A stretch of DNA of 64,000 bases from Streptomyces sp. SKN60 (lineage in GTDB: Bacteria; Actinomycetota; Actinomycetes; Streptomycetales; Streptomycetaceae), in the NCBI RefSeq assembly GCF_026236535.1, contig NZ_JAHTMW010000002.1, forward strand, positions 248,001-312,000, given 5' to 3'. Below, piece after piece: positions 1 through 8,779 of this stretch (position 1 is the first letter of the stretch; the number at the start of each line of letters is the position of its first letter). Made by a program: the position numbers and the translations under genes. The notes beneath the pieces were generated by a model. The model was not told the origin of the DNA. It saw only the letters and a program-made list of their open reading frames with translations, and searched no databases.

Positions 1-184
1 CGAGGACATCGTCCCGCTGATCGGCGCCCGCAGCCGCGACCGTCTCGCCGAGGCCCTCGGCGCGCTGGACGTCACCCTCGACGCGGCCGACCTGACGGCG
101 ATCGAGGCGGCCGTCCCGGCGGACGCGGCGGCCGGCGCCCGCTACCCGGAGGCCCAGATGGCCCACTTGGACAGCGAGCACTGA
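1..184 (+). CDS. aldo/keto reductase, C-terminal fragment
   Basis: Only the last 60 or so codons lie in the window, read from base 2 to the TGA at 182-184. The stretch IVPLIGARS followed by a helix and LTAADLTAIE-type spacing is typical of the C-terminal end of NADPH-dependent aldo/keto reductases, where the I-P-x-x-G-x-x-x cofactor-binding strand is followed by a short helix. The catalytic Asp/Tyr/Lys/His residues would be upstream, outside the window. A TetR gene starts 17 bases downstream on the same strand, and the operator-like palindrome between them overlaps this stop codon. Regulator and enzyme are therefore probably linked. The substrate cannot be inferred. Confidence 0.7.
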   Translation, partial: EDIVPLIGARSRDRLAEALGALDVTLDAADLTAIEAAVPADAAAGARYPEAQMAHLDSEH

Positions 185-197
185 CAGGTACTGTCAG
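181..197. promoter_or_regulatory. perfect 7-3-7 inverted repeat, probable TetR operator
   Basis: CTGACAG-GTA-CTGTCAG is a perfect palindrome with a 3-base centre. It overlaps the stop codon of the upstream reductase and ends 4 bases before the ATG of the TetR gene. TetR proteins usually bind 15-20 bp palindromes near their own start, so autoregulation is the simple inference. There is no room for a separate promoter, so it could instead act on read-through transcription or translation. Confidence 0.55.
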
Positions 198-201
198 TGG
201 C

Positions 202-795
202 ATGGCCGCCAGCACCGAAACCCTGACCGCAGAGCGCATCCTCGAAGTCACCGAGGAGGTGCTGCGCCGCTACGGCCCGGCGAAGGCGACCGTGGTGGAC
301 GTGGCCCGCGCCCTCGGCGTGAGCCACGGCAGCGTCTACCGCCACTTCCGTACGAAGGCGGCGCTGCGCGAGGCGGTCACCGAACGCTGGCTGCACCGCA
401 CGATCACCGCGCTCGAACCGTACGCCGAGGGCGACGGCCCCGCCGACGAGCGGCTGACCGGCTGGCTCACCGCCCTCTTCGCCCTCAAGCGCACGAAGGC
501 CGGCGGCGACCCGGAGCTGATGGCCACCTTCCAGGTCCTGATCGGCGAGAACAGCGCGGTCGTCGACCGCCACGAACAGCACCTCGTCGACCAGATCGCC
601 CAGATCCTGGCGTCCGGCGTCCGCGACGACGTCTTCGCCGCCCCGCAGCAGGACCTGGCGACCACGGCCCGCGCCGTCTTCCACGCCACCGACCGCTTCC
701 ACAACCCGGCCCACGCGGCCGAGTGGGCGTCCCCGGCCAGCGAGGCGGCGTTCGACGCGGTGGTCGCCCTGGTCCAACGCGCGCTGCGGCCCTGA
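202..795 (+). CDS. TetR/AcrR family transcriptional regulator
   Basis: The 197-aa length is normal for the family. The N-terminal helix-turn-helix occupies about residues 30-49, with the signature TVVDVARALGVSHGSVYRHF followed by a K-A-A-L-R helix. The C-terminal ligand-binding domain is helical and diverse. The ATG at 202 immediately follows a perfect 7-3-7 palindrome that is a good autoregulatory operator. The upstream neighbour is an aldo/keto reductase on the same strand, so the regulator probably senses a small hydrophobic or reactive compound handled by that enzyme. The ligand cannot be told from sequence. A strong terminator follows 20 bases after the stop. Confidence 0.9.
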   Translation: MAASTETLTAERILEVTEEVLRRYGPAKATVVDVARALGVSHGSVYRHFRTKAALREAVTERWLHRTITALEPYAEGDGPADERLTGWLTALFALKRTKAGGDPELMATFQVLIGENSAVVDRHEQHLVDQIAQILASGVRDDVFAAPQQDLATTARAVFHATDRFHNPAHAAEWASPASEAAFDAVVALVQRALRP

Positions 796-814
796 CCCGC
801 GGAGAGACAAGGAG

Positions 815-853
815 AAAGGGGTGCCGGATCCTCGATGGATCCGGCACCCCTTT
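815..853. terminator. bidirectional rho-independent terminator
   Basis: There is a 17-bp perfect stem (AAAGGGGTGCCGGATCC and its complement) around the loop TCGAT, flanked by A-run and T-run ends. It lies between the TetR gene on the plus strand and the 733-aa gene ending at 879 on the minus strand. It can serve both convergent units. Confidence 0.85.
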
Positions 854-878
854 CTCGTCCTTCCCGTCCCTCACCCGC

Positions 879-3080
879 TCACTCGGAGTCCTCCGGGTAG
901 TCGCCCGCCTTGTTGTGGAGGCTGGTTGCGATGGTCATGGCCATCTCCCGAAGGGAGGCCCAGGTCTCCTTCTGCCCGTACAGCGGCGGGGAGGAGATCA
1001 GCCCGTCGAGGGCGTGGAGCTGCTCCACGAGGTCCTTCGCATCGGCCAGCGACTCGCCGAGGAGAGTCCTTCGGTGGGCGATCCGCTGGTCCACGGGCAG
1101 CTCGTCCTCACTCCCGTCCGCGCCCTCCTCGAACTGCGTCTCCTCCCCCACGTCGTCCCAGTCGTCGCCCTCCGCGTCGCCGCTCTGATCCCCCCGCTCG
1201 CCGTCCGCGTCGTCGGCGCCGCCCGTCCTTCCGGGCTTCACCCGCTCGGGGAAAGCCGCCGCGACCACGTCCCATTCGAGTAGCGGAACGGGGTCGCCAC
1301 CCTCCCGCAGGATGCGGTCCTCCGCCTCCAGGTCGACGGCGTAGTGCGCGTAGCCCCCCAGGCTGGGCAGCCCCTCCTGCTGGCTCGCGTTCCACGGAAG
1401 GCCGCTGTCCTGGAACCGCTGCGCCGCGAGGCCCAGGGTCCACAGGCCGAGGAGGTTGCCCTCGCGCGCGAGCCCTTCGACGACCTTGTGCGTGTCGCTG
1501 CGCAGGGGCACCTTGCCGTACGCCCGGCGGGCGCCGAGGGCGGAGCCGACGTTCCGGGTCAGGAGCTTGTCCGCGATCAGCGCCGTACCACCTGCCAGGG
1601 CGAGGGTCAGCCGGGCGTTCTGGTCGCCGCCCATCGCGGGTTCCACGAGGGAGGTGAAGTCGTCCGTGACGACGGGCGCCCAGCCGTCCTTCAGCACTTC
1701 CTTGAAGAGGACGCCTCCGTTGGTCCAGGCGTTGCGGGCCTGCGTCGACGCGCCCTTCTTCGTGGCCCGCCACGGCTGGTCGACCATCGGTCCGAGCAGC
1801 GCCGCGAAGCCCTTGTCGGTCATCCGGCGAACACCCTTGATCTCCTTGGCCCGATGGCGCAGGGCGTCGTAGAGCGCGGGTCGCGTCAGGGTGTGCACCA
1901 GCCGGGTGGCCCGCCACAGCCCGGTGGCCGGCAGCTTCGGCTCGTTGTAGACCGAGGGAAGGTCGGCGACCTCCCGGCGTCCGACGGCCAGTTCGTAGAT
2001 GCCGGCCAGCCCGTCGCTCTGGTGGCTCTGCACGACGTGCTTCAGGGCGCGGCCCGCCACCTCCACGTTCTGCGCGGCCTCGTCCCAGGCCTTGAACTCG
2101 ACGTGGATGGAGGCGAGGACGGAGTGCAGCGCGTCGTCGAACACATCGCGCGCGGCGAGGGACGTGCCTCCGTTCGGCACCACCCCCACCGTCACATGGG
2201 CGGGCAGGGTGTGGGACTGCCCGATCTGGACGGCCCGCAGCGGCACGGCCTCGCCCTGCGCCCGGCCCCATTCCTCGTAGAACTCCGCCCGGAGCTTCTT
2301 GCGCCGCCGCTCCCGGGCCAGGGCCATCCGCTGCGTACGCGGCTTGTGCGGCTGTCCCTCCACGACGGCGAGGCTGGCGACGAGCACCTCCGCCGCCATT
2401 TCCGCCACCGCCTCCGGCTCCTCGTCCGGTCCGGCGAGGACCTTCCAGGCGCTGGCCAGTCGCGTGATGCCGTCGCGGGCGACGAGCACGTGCACCGGCT
2501 CCGAACCGTCCTCGAACTCGTAGACGACCGGGTGGGCGATCAGCGCGCGGGTCACCCGGCGGGCGAGGATCGACTCCGCGTAGGAGTTGCGGGCCAGCGT
2601 CACGGCGAGCGTCTGCCGGATGTGGTTCCGCAGGTGGGCGAGGTTCTTGTAGCGGTAGCGCAGCACCGCCTGCGGGCGGTCCTCCTCGGCCGCGCCCTCC
2701 ACCAGGGGGTCCTCGGTCGCCAGGATCTCCTGGGCCGTCCGCGGCTGGATCCCGGGGAAGAGCTCGTACAGCCATATCCGGGAGTGGACGGACCGGAGCA
2801 GTGCGCCGTCGACGGACTCCTCGAGGAGCAGACTGCTGTCGGCGTCCCGCGAGTTGTTCAGCTGCACGGTCACCGTGGACGGCGTCACGACGGCACGGGC
2901 GAGCGCGTGCCAGGAGTCCTCGGGCAGGTAGGCGAGCGAGCTCTCAAGACCCGCCTTCACCAGGGCGTTCCGGTCGCCCACGCTCGACGCGTCGGGCAGC
3001 TCCCGGAGGACATCGGCGACCTCGATCTTCTGCTTGTCCCACTCGATCTCGACCGGTGTTCCCGGGCGCGTGGCGGACAT
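879..3080 (-). CDS. 733-aa protein of unknown family, partner of a DUF3800 protein
   Basis: I do not recognise this protein. It starts with ATG at 3080 behind an AGGAG ribosome site, has no signal peptide or membrane helix, and is probably cytoplasmic. An N-terminal helical region (1-110) leads to a basic stretch with RRRKKLR near residue 255. A stretch around PVHVLVARDGITRLASAWK (about residues 198-216) is loosely reminiscent of ParB/DGQHR-type proteins, but this is only an impression. Residues about 620-675 form an acidic linker rich in D, E and G, followed by a helical tail. The neighbour at 3207-3893 is a DUF3800 protein on the same strand, 126 bases upstream with a hairpin between. Genes of this kind are often strain-variable, and a defence or mobile-element function is possible but unproven. 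Confidence 0.75.
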   Translation of the reverse strand: MSATRPGTPVEIEWDKQKIEVADVLRELPDASSVGDRNALVKAGLESSLAYLPEDSWHALARAVVTPSTVTVQLNNSRDADSSLLLEESVDGALLRSVHSRIWLYELFPGIQPRTAQEILATEDPLVEGAAEEDRPQAVLRYRYKNLAHLRNHIRQTLAVTLARNSYAESILARRVTRALIAHPVVYEFEDGSEPVHVLVARDGITRLASAWKVLAGPDEEPEAVAEMAAEVLVASLAVVEGQPHKPRTQRMALARERRRKKLRAEFYEEWGRAQGEAVPLRAVQIGQSHTLPAHVTVGVVPNGGTSLAARDVFDDALHSVLASIHVEFKAWDEAAQNVEVAGRALKHVVQSHQSDGLAGIYELAVGRREVADLPSVYNEPKLPATGLWRATRLVHTLTRPALYDALRHRAKEIKGVRRMTDKGFAALLGPMVDQPWRATKKGASTQARNAWTNGGVLFKEVLKDGWAPVVTDDFTSLVEPAMGGDQNARLTLALAGGTALIADKLLTRNVGSALGARRAYGKVPLRSDTHKVVEGLAREGNLLGLWTLGLAAQRFQDSGLPWNASQQEGLPSLGGYAHYAVDLEAEDRILREGGDPVPLLEWDVVAAAFPERVKPGRTGGADDADGERGDQSGDAEGDDWDDVGEETQFEEGADGSEDELPVDQRIAHRRTLLGESLADAKDLVEQLHALDGLISSPPLYGQKETWASLREMAMTIATSLHNKAGDYPEDSE

Positions 3081-3161
3081 GTGACCTCTCCTGATCTCGC
3101 ATGAGTGTGGAAGACTGGCAATGCGGTTCTGGCCCGCTCTCGGTGGGCCAGGTCCAGCCCG

Positions 3162-3188
3162 CCGGCCCCCGGCCTCGCCGGGGGCCGG
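3162..3188. terminator. intercistronic hairpin between the DUF3800 gene and the 733-aa gene
   Basis: CCGGCCCCCGG and its perfect complement form an 11-bp stem around CCTCG, 19 bases after the DUF3800 stop codon. There is no T-run in the minus-strand direction, so termination may be partial, or the hairpin may protect the upstream mRNA. The 733-aa gene would then need its own promoter in the remaining 80 bases. Confidence 0.6.
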
Positions 3189-3206
3189 CCCTTCTGTCTG
3201 TGGTGG

Positions 3207-3893
3207 TCAGCGGGCGCTTGGCCCGCACGTGCCGGGGAACGTGGCGCCGAACCAGTGCGCCATCTCGATCCCGGCGTCGCGCTTGGCGACCGCCTGGTGG
3301 GCCGAGTACGCGATCATGTCGGCGGCCTGGAGCAGGCCGTACTCCTGGGACCTGCGGAAGCGGACGCCGCCGACGATGCGGCGGCCCCGGTCGGGAAGGC
3401 GGTGCAGCGCCTCGGCCAGCTGGCGCTCCGTGCCGTCGCCGTCCACGACGACCATCCCCCTGGTGCCGGCCTCGGTCAGCTCCTGCTCGATCTGCGCGAG
3501 CAGCTCGGCGAAGAGGTCGGGCCGGTCGTGGCCGTAGCGCTGGGTGCGCCGGTACACCACGTGCACGTCCGTGCCCGGCATGGTGGCGATGGCCCGCAGC
3601 CCGCGCAGGATCACCTCGCGGCTGTGCCTCCGGTGGGCGGCCTTGTCGGAGCTGCGCGAGCGGTGCAGGTGGCGACCGCGAGCGCGGGCGAGGTCGACCG
3701 AGTGGAGGGGCGCGTGGGCGGGGATGAGCAGCCGGGTGTCCGCCGCCAGTTCGTGGCGGAAGGTCTGCCAGATCCGCGTCGCGGCGGACAGGTGGGGGAG
3801 CTCGATGCGTAAGCGGGCGAACGAGACCAGCGAACGGCCGTCGCCTCCGTCGTCGATCGCGTACAGACGGGGGGCACTGTTCCTGGAAATCAT
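3207..3893 (-). CDS. DUF3800 family protein with a TTA codon
   Basis: This is a 228-aa protein with the DUF3800 layout. It has an N-terminal YAIDDGGDG acidic motif (residues 11-19, equivalent to the usual D-E-S-G), a central VVVDGDGTE strand, and a C-terminal LLQAADMIAYSAHQA helix. DUF3800 is considered to have an RNase H-like fold related to transposases, and its biological role is unknown. I chose the ATG at 3893 because GGGAG precedes it by 7 bases; the longer frame to 4013 has no such site and does not look coding. Codon 28 (minus-strand TTA at 3812-3810) is the rare bldA-dependent leucine codon, so expression is probably late or developmentally controlled. The 733-aa gene lies downstream on the same strand. 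Confidence 0.8.
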   Translation of the reverse strand: MISRNSAPRLYAIDDGGDGRSLVSFARLRIELPHLSAATRIWQTFRHELAADTRLLIPAHAPLHSVDLARARGRHLHRSRSSDKAAHRRHSREVILRGLRAIATMPGTDVHVVYRRTQRYGHDRPDLFAELLAQIEQELTEAGTRGMVVVDGDGTERQLAEALHRLPDRGRRIVGGVRFRRSQEYGLLQAADMIAYSAHQAVAKRDAGIEMAHWFGATFPGTCGPSAR

Positions 3894-4299
3894 GGGTCGA
3901 CTCCCGGGCACGTCCGGGTTGTCTCCAGCACCGTTGCCGGAGGCCCTTCTCACCACCCGGCTCGCATGAGGAGGTGGCGAACGCGGAGTGCCTGACCGCC
4001 GCGTACCGGGCACACGGCGGTCGTTCCGGGGGCAGATGTCACGGCGGTGCGGGATCAGACCTCATACGAAGGTAACCACCCGCACCGGCGACAGCCGGGG
4101 CCGCCCTGCGGCGGCCCGAGCCTTCGGGGCCGGCACCGGACCATTCCGGCAGCGGCCTCGAACCCATGCGCCACGGTGCGGCCTGGTGTCTCGGATGGAT
4201 CAACGGTAGCGGATGACCGATCCGATGCACCATCAAATCCCTTGTATCTACCCGCCCTTGGAGCGGAGTACGCCATTCCGTCCGGGCCCGGGTACGGGA
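3894..4299. other. 406-base intergenic region, strongly structured, no convincing gene
   Basis: No reading frame here has convincing start, codon bias and family features. It contains a perfect 8-bp hairpin GGGCCGCC-CTGC-GGCGGCCC at 4098-4117 and an adjacent hairpin with an AGGC loop around 4115-4135. It presumably holds the promoter of the minus-strand DUF3800 gene; I could not pick out a clear -35/-10 pair. The length and structure leave room for a small RNA. Confidence 0.4.
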
Positions 4300-4333
4300 A
4301 AGCCCCCGGTTCCGTCTCCGGAACCGGGGGCTT
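4300..4333. terminator. rho-independent terminator of glyS
   Basis: A 15-bp perfect stem (AAGCCCCCGGTTCCG and complement) closes on TCTC, 23 bases beyond the glyS stop. Read on the minus strand it lies directly downstream of glyS. Confidence 0.85.
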
Positions 4334-4355
4334 CGCCGTACCGACGACCAGGGGG

Positions 4356-5738
<1,383 letters not shown>

Positions 5739-5804
5739 GGTGCTCTCTTCATTACGACGACGAAGTGCGAATGCCTCAGGTTACCGGCGCCCCTGGGGCC
5801 CGTA

Positions 5805-6005
5805 TCAAATCGGTTCCTCCTCCCTCATCGGGAAGCGGAGGGAGGGCGGTACGCGGGTGTCGGCGGCGAGGGCCAGATCGGCCCCCGACTTGTACCAGTC
5901 TGCCTGTATATCGACGACATCGCCGTTCTCCCCGAACGGTAGTGCCGTGGGACACACGTCCGGCAATTGACAACCGTTTCCATTTTTGTTGAAAATGAGT
6001 GTCAT
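5805..6005 (-). CDS. possible 66-aa cysteine-containing small protein (uncertain)
   Basis: This minus-strand frame reads MTLIFNKNGNGCQLPDVCPT and continues to a TGA at 5805. The C-x5-C-P-T pattern followed by G-x-V-V resembles small Streptomyces proteins that I know only as hypotheticals. Its ATG (6005-6003) overlaps the znuA ATG (6004-6006) on the opposite strand. The first dozen codons are AT-rich because they coincide with the znuA promoter and Zur box. No good ribosome site precedes it, only GGCGG. It may be a chance frame. Confidence 0.3.
   Translation of the reverse strand: MTLIFNKNGNGCQLPDVCPTALPFGENGDVVDIQADWYKSGADLALAADTRVPPSLRFPMREEEPI
5967..6004 (+). promoter_or_regulatory. znuA promoter with overlapping Zur box
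   Basis: TTGACA at 5967-5972 is followed by a 17-base spacer and TGAAAA at 5990-5995. That puts the transcription start at about 6002-6004, on the ATG itself, so the mRNA is probably leaderless. TGAAAATGAGTGTCA at 5990-6004 closely matches the Streptomyces Zur box (TGAAAATGATTTTCA type), and TGACAACCGTTTCCA at 5968-5982 is a weaker second copy. Zinc-loaded Zur bound here would cover the -10 region. Confidence 0.7.
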
Positions 6006-6999
6006 GAACGTACGCCGCCTCATACCCGCCACCGCCGTCGCCGGAGCCGTCTCCCTCGGCCTCGTCACCCTCACCGCCTGCGGCGGTACCTCCGACGCCG
6101 CGGACAAGGGCGGCGACGGCAAGCTGGACGTGGTCGCGTCGTTCTACCCCATGCAGTACCTGGCCGAGCAGATAGGCGACGGCCACGTGGCCGTCAACAC
6201 GCTCACCAAGCCCGGCGTCGAACCCCACGACCTGGAGCTCAAGCCGAAGCAGATCGGCGAGCTCGGCGAGGCCGACGTCATCCTCTACCTCAAGGGCATC
6301 CAGCCCGCCGTCGACGACGCGATCGCCCAGACCGACGTGAAGGCCAAGGTCGACGCCACCACCCTCACCAAGCTCGAAGAGCACGGCACCGAGGTCGGCC
6401 ACGAGCACGGGGGCGAAGAGGGCCACGGCTCCGAAGAGGCCGGCCACGAGGACCACGCGGACCACGAGTCCGAGGCCGGTGCCGACCCGCACATCTGGCT
6501 CGACCCCGTGAAGTACGCCGAGGTCGCCAAGGGCGTCGGCGCCGCCTTCGAGAAGGCCGACCCCGCCCACGCCGCCGACTACAAGAAGAACACCGACGCC
6601 CTGGTGAAGAAGCTCGGCGACCTGAACACCGCCTTCGAGACGGGTCTGAAGAACACCGCCACCAAGACCTTCATCACCACCCACTCCGCCTTCGGCTACC
6701 TCGCCGAGCGCTACCACCTGGAGCAGGAGGGCATCTCCGGCATGGACCCCGAGTCCGAGCCGAGCCCCGCCCGCATCAAGGAACTCCAGGACATCGCGAA
6801 GAAGGACAAGGTCACCACCGTCTTCTTCGAGACCCTCGCGAGCGACAAGACCGCGAAGACCCTCGCCACCGACACCGGTCTGAAGACCGACGTGCTCGAC
6901 CCGCTCGAGGGCATCACGGACAAGTCCAAGGGCCACGACTACATCGAGGTCATGCAGTCGAACCTGGCCGCGCTGAAGACCGCGCTCGGCGCCAAGTAG
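6004..6999 (+). CDS. znuA: zinc ABC transporter substrate-binding lipoprotein
   Basis: This is the extracytoplasmic zinc-binding component (cluster A-I, ZnuA/AdcA type). The signal peptide ends in a lipobox L-T-A-C with Cys26, numbering from the ATG at 6004. The first metal-binding His lies in the VEPHDLEL segment. A His/Glu/Asp-rich loop at about residues 126-158, with repeated H-E-H and H-x-D-H, is typical of zinc-specific members. Further ligands are in DPHIWLDP and TTHSAFGYL. Two in-frame ATGs (5995 and 6004) are possible; I prefer 6004 because it coincides with the predicted transcription start. It is followed after 10 bases by the ATPase gene. Zur repression is expected from the overlapping box. 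Confidence 0.95.
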   Translation: MNVRRLIPATAVAGAVSLGLVTLTACGGTSDAADKGGDGKLDVVASFYPMQYLAEQIGDGHVAVNTLTKPGVEPHDLELKPKQIGELGEADVILYLKGIQPAVDDAIAQTDVKAKVDATTLTKLEEHGTEVGHEHGGEEGHGSEEAGHEDHADHESEAGADPHIWLDPVKYAEVAKGVGAAFEKADPAHAADYKKNTDALVKKLGDLNTAFETGLKNTATKTFITTHSAFGYLAERYHLEQEGISGMDPESEPSPARIKELQDIAKKDKVTTVFFETLASDKTAKTLATDTGLKTDVLDPLEGITDKSKGHDYIEVMQSNLAALKTALGAK

Positions 7000-7009
7000 G
7001 AGGCCTCTC

Positions 7010-7777
7010 GTGAGCGACGACCAGCCCGTCATCTCCGTCCGCGGGGCCACCGCGGCCCTCGGCGCGCGGCCCGTCCTCCGCGGGGTGGACCTCACCGTCC
7101 ACCGCGGTGAGGTCGTCGCCCTGCTCGGCGCCAACGGCTCCGGCAAGTCCACCGCCGTCCGCTCCGTCATCGGCCAGGTGCCGCTGACCGGCGGCACGAT
7201 CGAGCTGTTCGGCACGGAGCAGAAGCGGTTCCGCGACTGGGCCCGCGTCGGCTACGTACCGCAGCGCACCACCGCGGCCGCCGGCGTGCCCGCCACCGTC
7301 CGCGAGGTCGTCGCCTCCGGCCGGCTCGCCCGCCGCCGCTTCGGCCTGCCGACCAGGGCCGACAAGGCCGCCGTGCTGCGCGCCATGGAGCTCGTCGGCC
7401 TCGCCGACCGCGCCGCCGACTCCGTCTCCGCGCTCTCCGGCGGCCAGCACCAGCGGGTCCTCATCGCCCGCGCGCTCGCCTCCGAACCCGAGCTGCTGAT
7501 CATGGACGAGCCGATGGCCGGCGTCGACCTCGCCAGCCAGGAGATCCTCGCCGCGACCCTGCGCGAGCAGGTCGCCGGCGGCACCTCCGTCCTCCTCGTC
7601 CTGCACGAGCTGGGCCCGCTCGAGCCGCTCATCGACCGCGCGGTCGTGCTCCGTGACGGCTGCGTCGTCCACGACGGCCCGCCGCCGCAGGCCGTCGGCC
7701 AGCACGCGCTGCCCGGCCACGACCACGTCCACCCCCACGCGGCCGACGAGTCGCTCCGTACCGGCCTGCTGACCTGA
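7010..7777 (+). CDS. znuC: zinc ABC transporter ATP-binding protein
   Basis: This is a 255-aa ABC ATPase energising zinc import. The Walker A is GANGSGKST at about residues 40-48, the signature LSGGQHQR lies near residue 145, and the Walker B LLIMDEPMAGVD follows. The C-terminal tail is rich in His (GHDHVHPHAADES), common in zinc transport ATPases. The start is a GTG at 7010 with TAGGAGG eight bases upstream, the TAG being the znuA stop. It is the second gene of a znuA-znuC-znuB operon. Confidence 0.95.
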   Translation: MSDDQPVISVRGATAALGARPVLRGVDLTVHRGEVVALLGANGSGKSTAVRSVIGQVPLTGGTIELFGTEQKRFRDWARVGYVPQRTTAAAGVPATVREVVASGRLARRRFGLPTRADKAAVLRAMELVGLADRAADSVSALSGGQHQRVLIARALASEPELLIMDEPMAGVDLASQEILAATLREQVAGGTSVLLVLHELGPLEPLIDRAVVLRDGCVVHDGPPPQAVGQHALPGHDHVHPHAADESLRTGLLT

Positions 7778-7783
7778 GGCGCG

Positions 7784-7810
7784 GAGAGACAAGACCCGAG
7801 AGACAAGACC
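7784..7810 (+). repeat. 14-bp tandem duplication before znuB
   Basis: GAGAGACAAGACCC at 7784-7797 is repeated as GAGAGACAAGACC at 7798-7810, ending at the znuB ATG. It separates znuC from znuB by 33 bases and supplies a GAGAG-type ribosome site twice. The 14-mer CGCGGAGAGACAAG at 7780-7793 also occurs at 798-811, just after the TetR gene stop. Confidence 0.85.
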
Positions 7811-8707
7811 ATGGACTTCCTCGAACCCGCCTTCATGCAGCGGGCGCTCCTCGCGGCCGTACTCGTCGGCATCACCGCCCCCGCCGTCGGCATCTACCTC
7901 GTCCAGCGCCGCCAGGCGCTCATGGGCGACGGCATCGGCCATGTCGCCATGACCGGCGTCGGCCTCGGCTTCCTCATGAACACCAACCCGGTGTGGATGG
8001 CGACCCTGGTCGCCGTCGTCGGCGCCGTCGCCATGGAACTGATCCGGGCGTACGGCAAGACCCGCGGCGACCTCGCCCTCGCGCTGCTCTTCTACGGCGG
8101 CATGGCGGGCGGCGTCCTGCTGATCAACCTCTCGCCGACCGGCTCCAACGCCAACCTCAGCTCGTTCCTCTTCGGCTCGCTCTCGACGGTCTCCGCCGAG
8201 GACGTCACCACGATCAGCATCCTGGCCGGATTCGTCCTGCTCGTGACGGTCGGCCTGCGCCGCCAGCTCTTCGCCGTCAGCCAGGACGAGGAGTTCGCCC
8301 GGGTCACCGGCCTGCCGGTGCGCGTCCTGAACCTGCTGATCGCGGTCACCGCGGCCGTCACCGTCACGGTCGCCATGCGCGTCGTCGGCCTGCTCCTGGT
8401 CAGCGCCCTGATGGTGATCCCGGTCGCGGCGGCCCAGCAGCTCTCCCGGTCCTTCAAGACCACGTTCGTGCTCGCCGTGCTGATCGGCACGGGCGTCACC
8501 CTTTCCGGCACGATCACCTCGTACTACCAGGACGTACCGCCCGGCGCGACCATCGTCCTGCTCGCGATCGGCGTCTTCATCGCCCTGGCCCTGCTCGCCG
8601 CCCCGCTCGCCCGGCGCCGGGCGAAGGCCGCCGAACAGGCCATCGCGGACTGCGACGCCCGCTGCGTCCCGGGCACCAGGCGCCCCACGGACGACGTGAA
8701 GGTCTGA
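7811..8707 (+). CDS. znuB: zinc ABC transporter permease
   Basis: This is a 298-aa integral membrane protein of the ABC-3 (ZnuB/MntB) permease family with about eight or nine hydrophobic helices. Characteristic segments are GDGIGHVAMTGVGLGFL near residues 40-55 and the cytoplasmic coupling region around ALLFYGGMAGG. The stretch DEEFARVTGLPVRVLN, followed by VVGLLLVSALMVIPVAAAQ, is the family hallmark. It pairs with the ATPase at 7010 and the binding protein at 6004 to form the zinc importer. The ATG at 7811 directly follows a 14-bp tandem duplication. Confidence 0.95.
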   Translation: MDFLEPAFMQRALLAAVLVGITAPAVGIYLVQRRQALMGDGIGHVAMTGVGLGFLMNTNPVWMATLVAVVGAVAMELIRAYGKTRGDLALALLFYGGMAGGVLLINLSPTGSNANLSSFLFGSLSTVSAEDVTTISILAGFVLLVTVGLRRQLFAVSQDEEFARVTGLPVRVLNLLIAVTAAVTVTVAMRVVGLLLVSALMVIPVAAAQQLSRSFKTTFVLAVLIGTGVTLSGTITSYYQDVPPGATIVLLAIGVFIALALLAAPLARRRAKAAEQAIADCDARCVPGTRRPTDDVKV

Positions 8708-8779
8708 GCCGGGTCTCACGGAAGGGGTACGGGGGACTGGCAGAATGGCGGGGGCAGACAAGGATTCAAGGAGGCCCCC

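Noticed and set aside
4141..4200. GGTTCGAGGCC-like T-arm on the minus strand
   Set aside because: The flanking bases do not pair into a T-stem and no acceptor or anticodon stem can be drawn, so it is not a tRNA.
4055..4276. 73-aa minus-strand frame in the structured gap after glyS
   Set aside because: No ribosome site, no family pattern, and the region is better explained by hairpins and a promoter.
5776..7215. 479-aa minus-strand frame opposite znuA
   Set aside because: Composition and position show it is the complement of the zinc operon.
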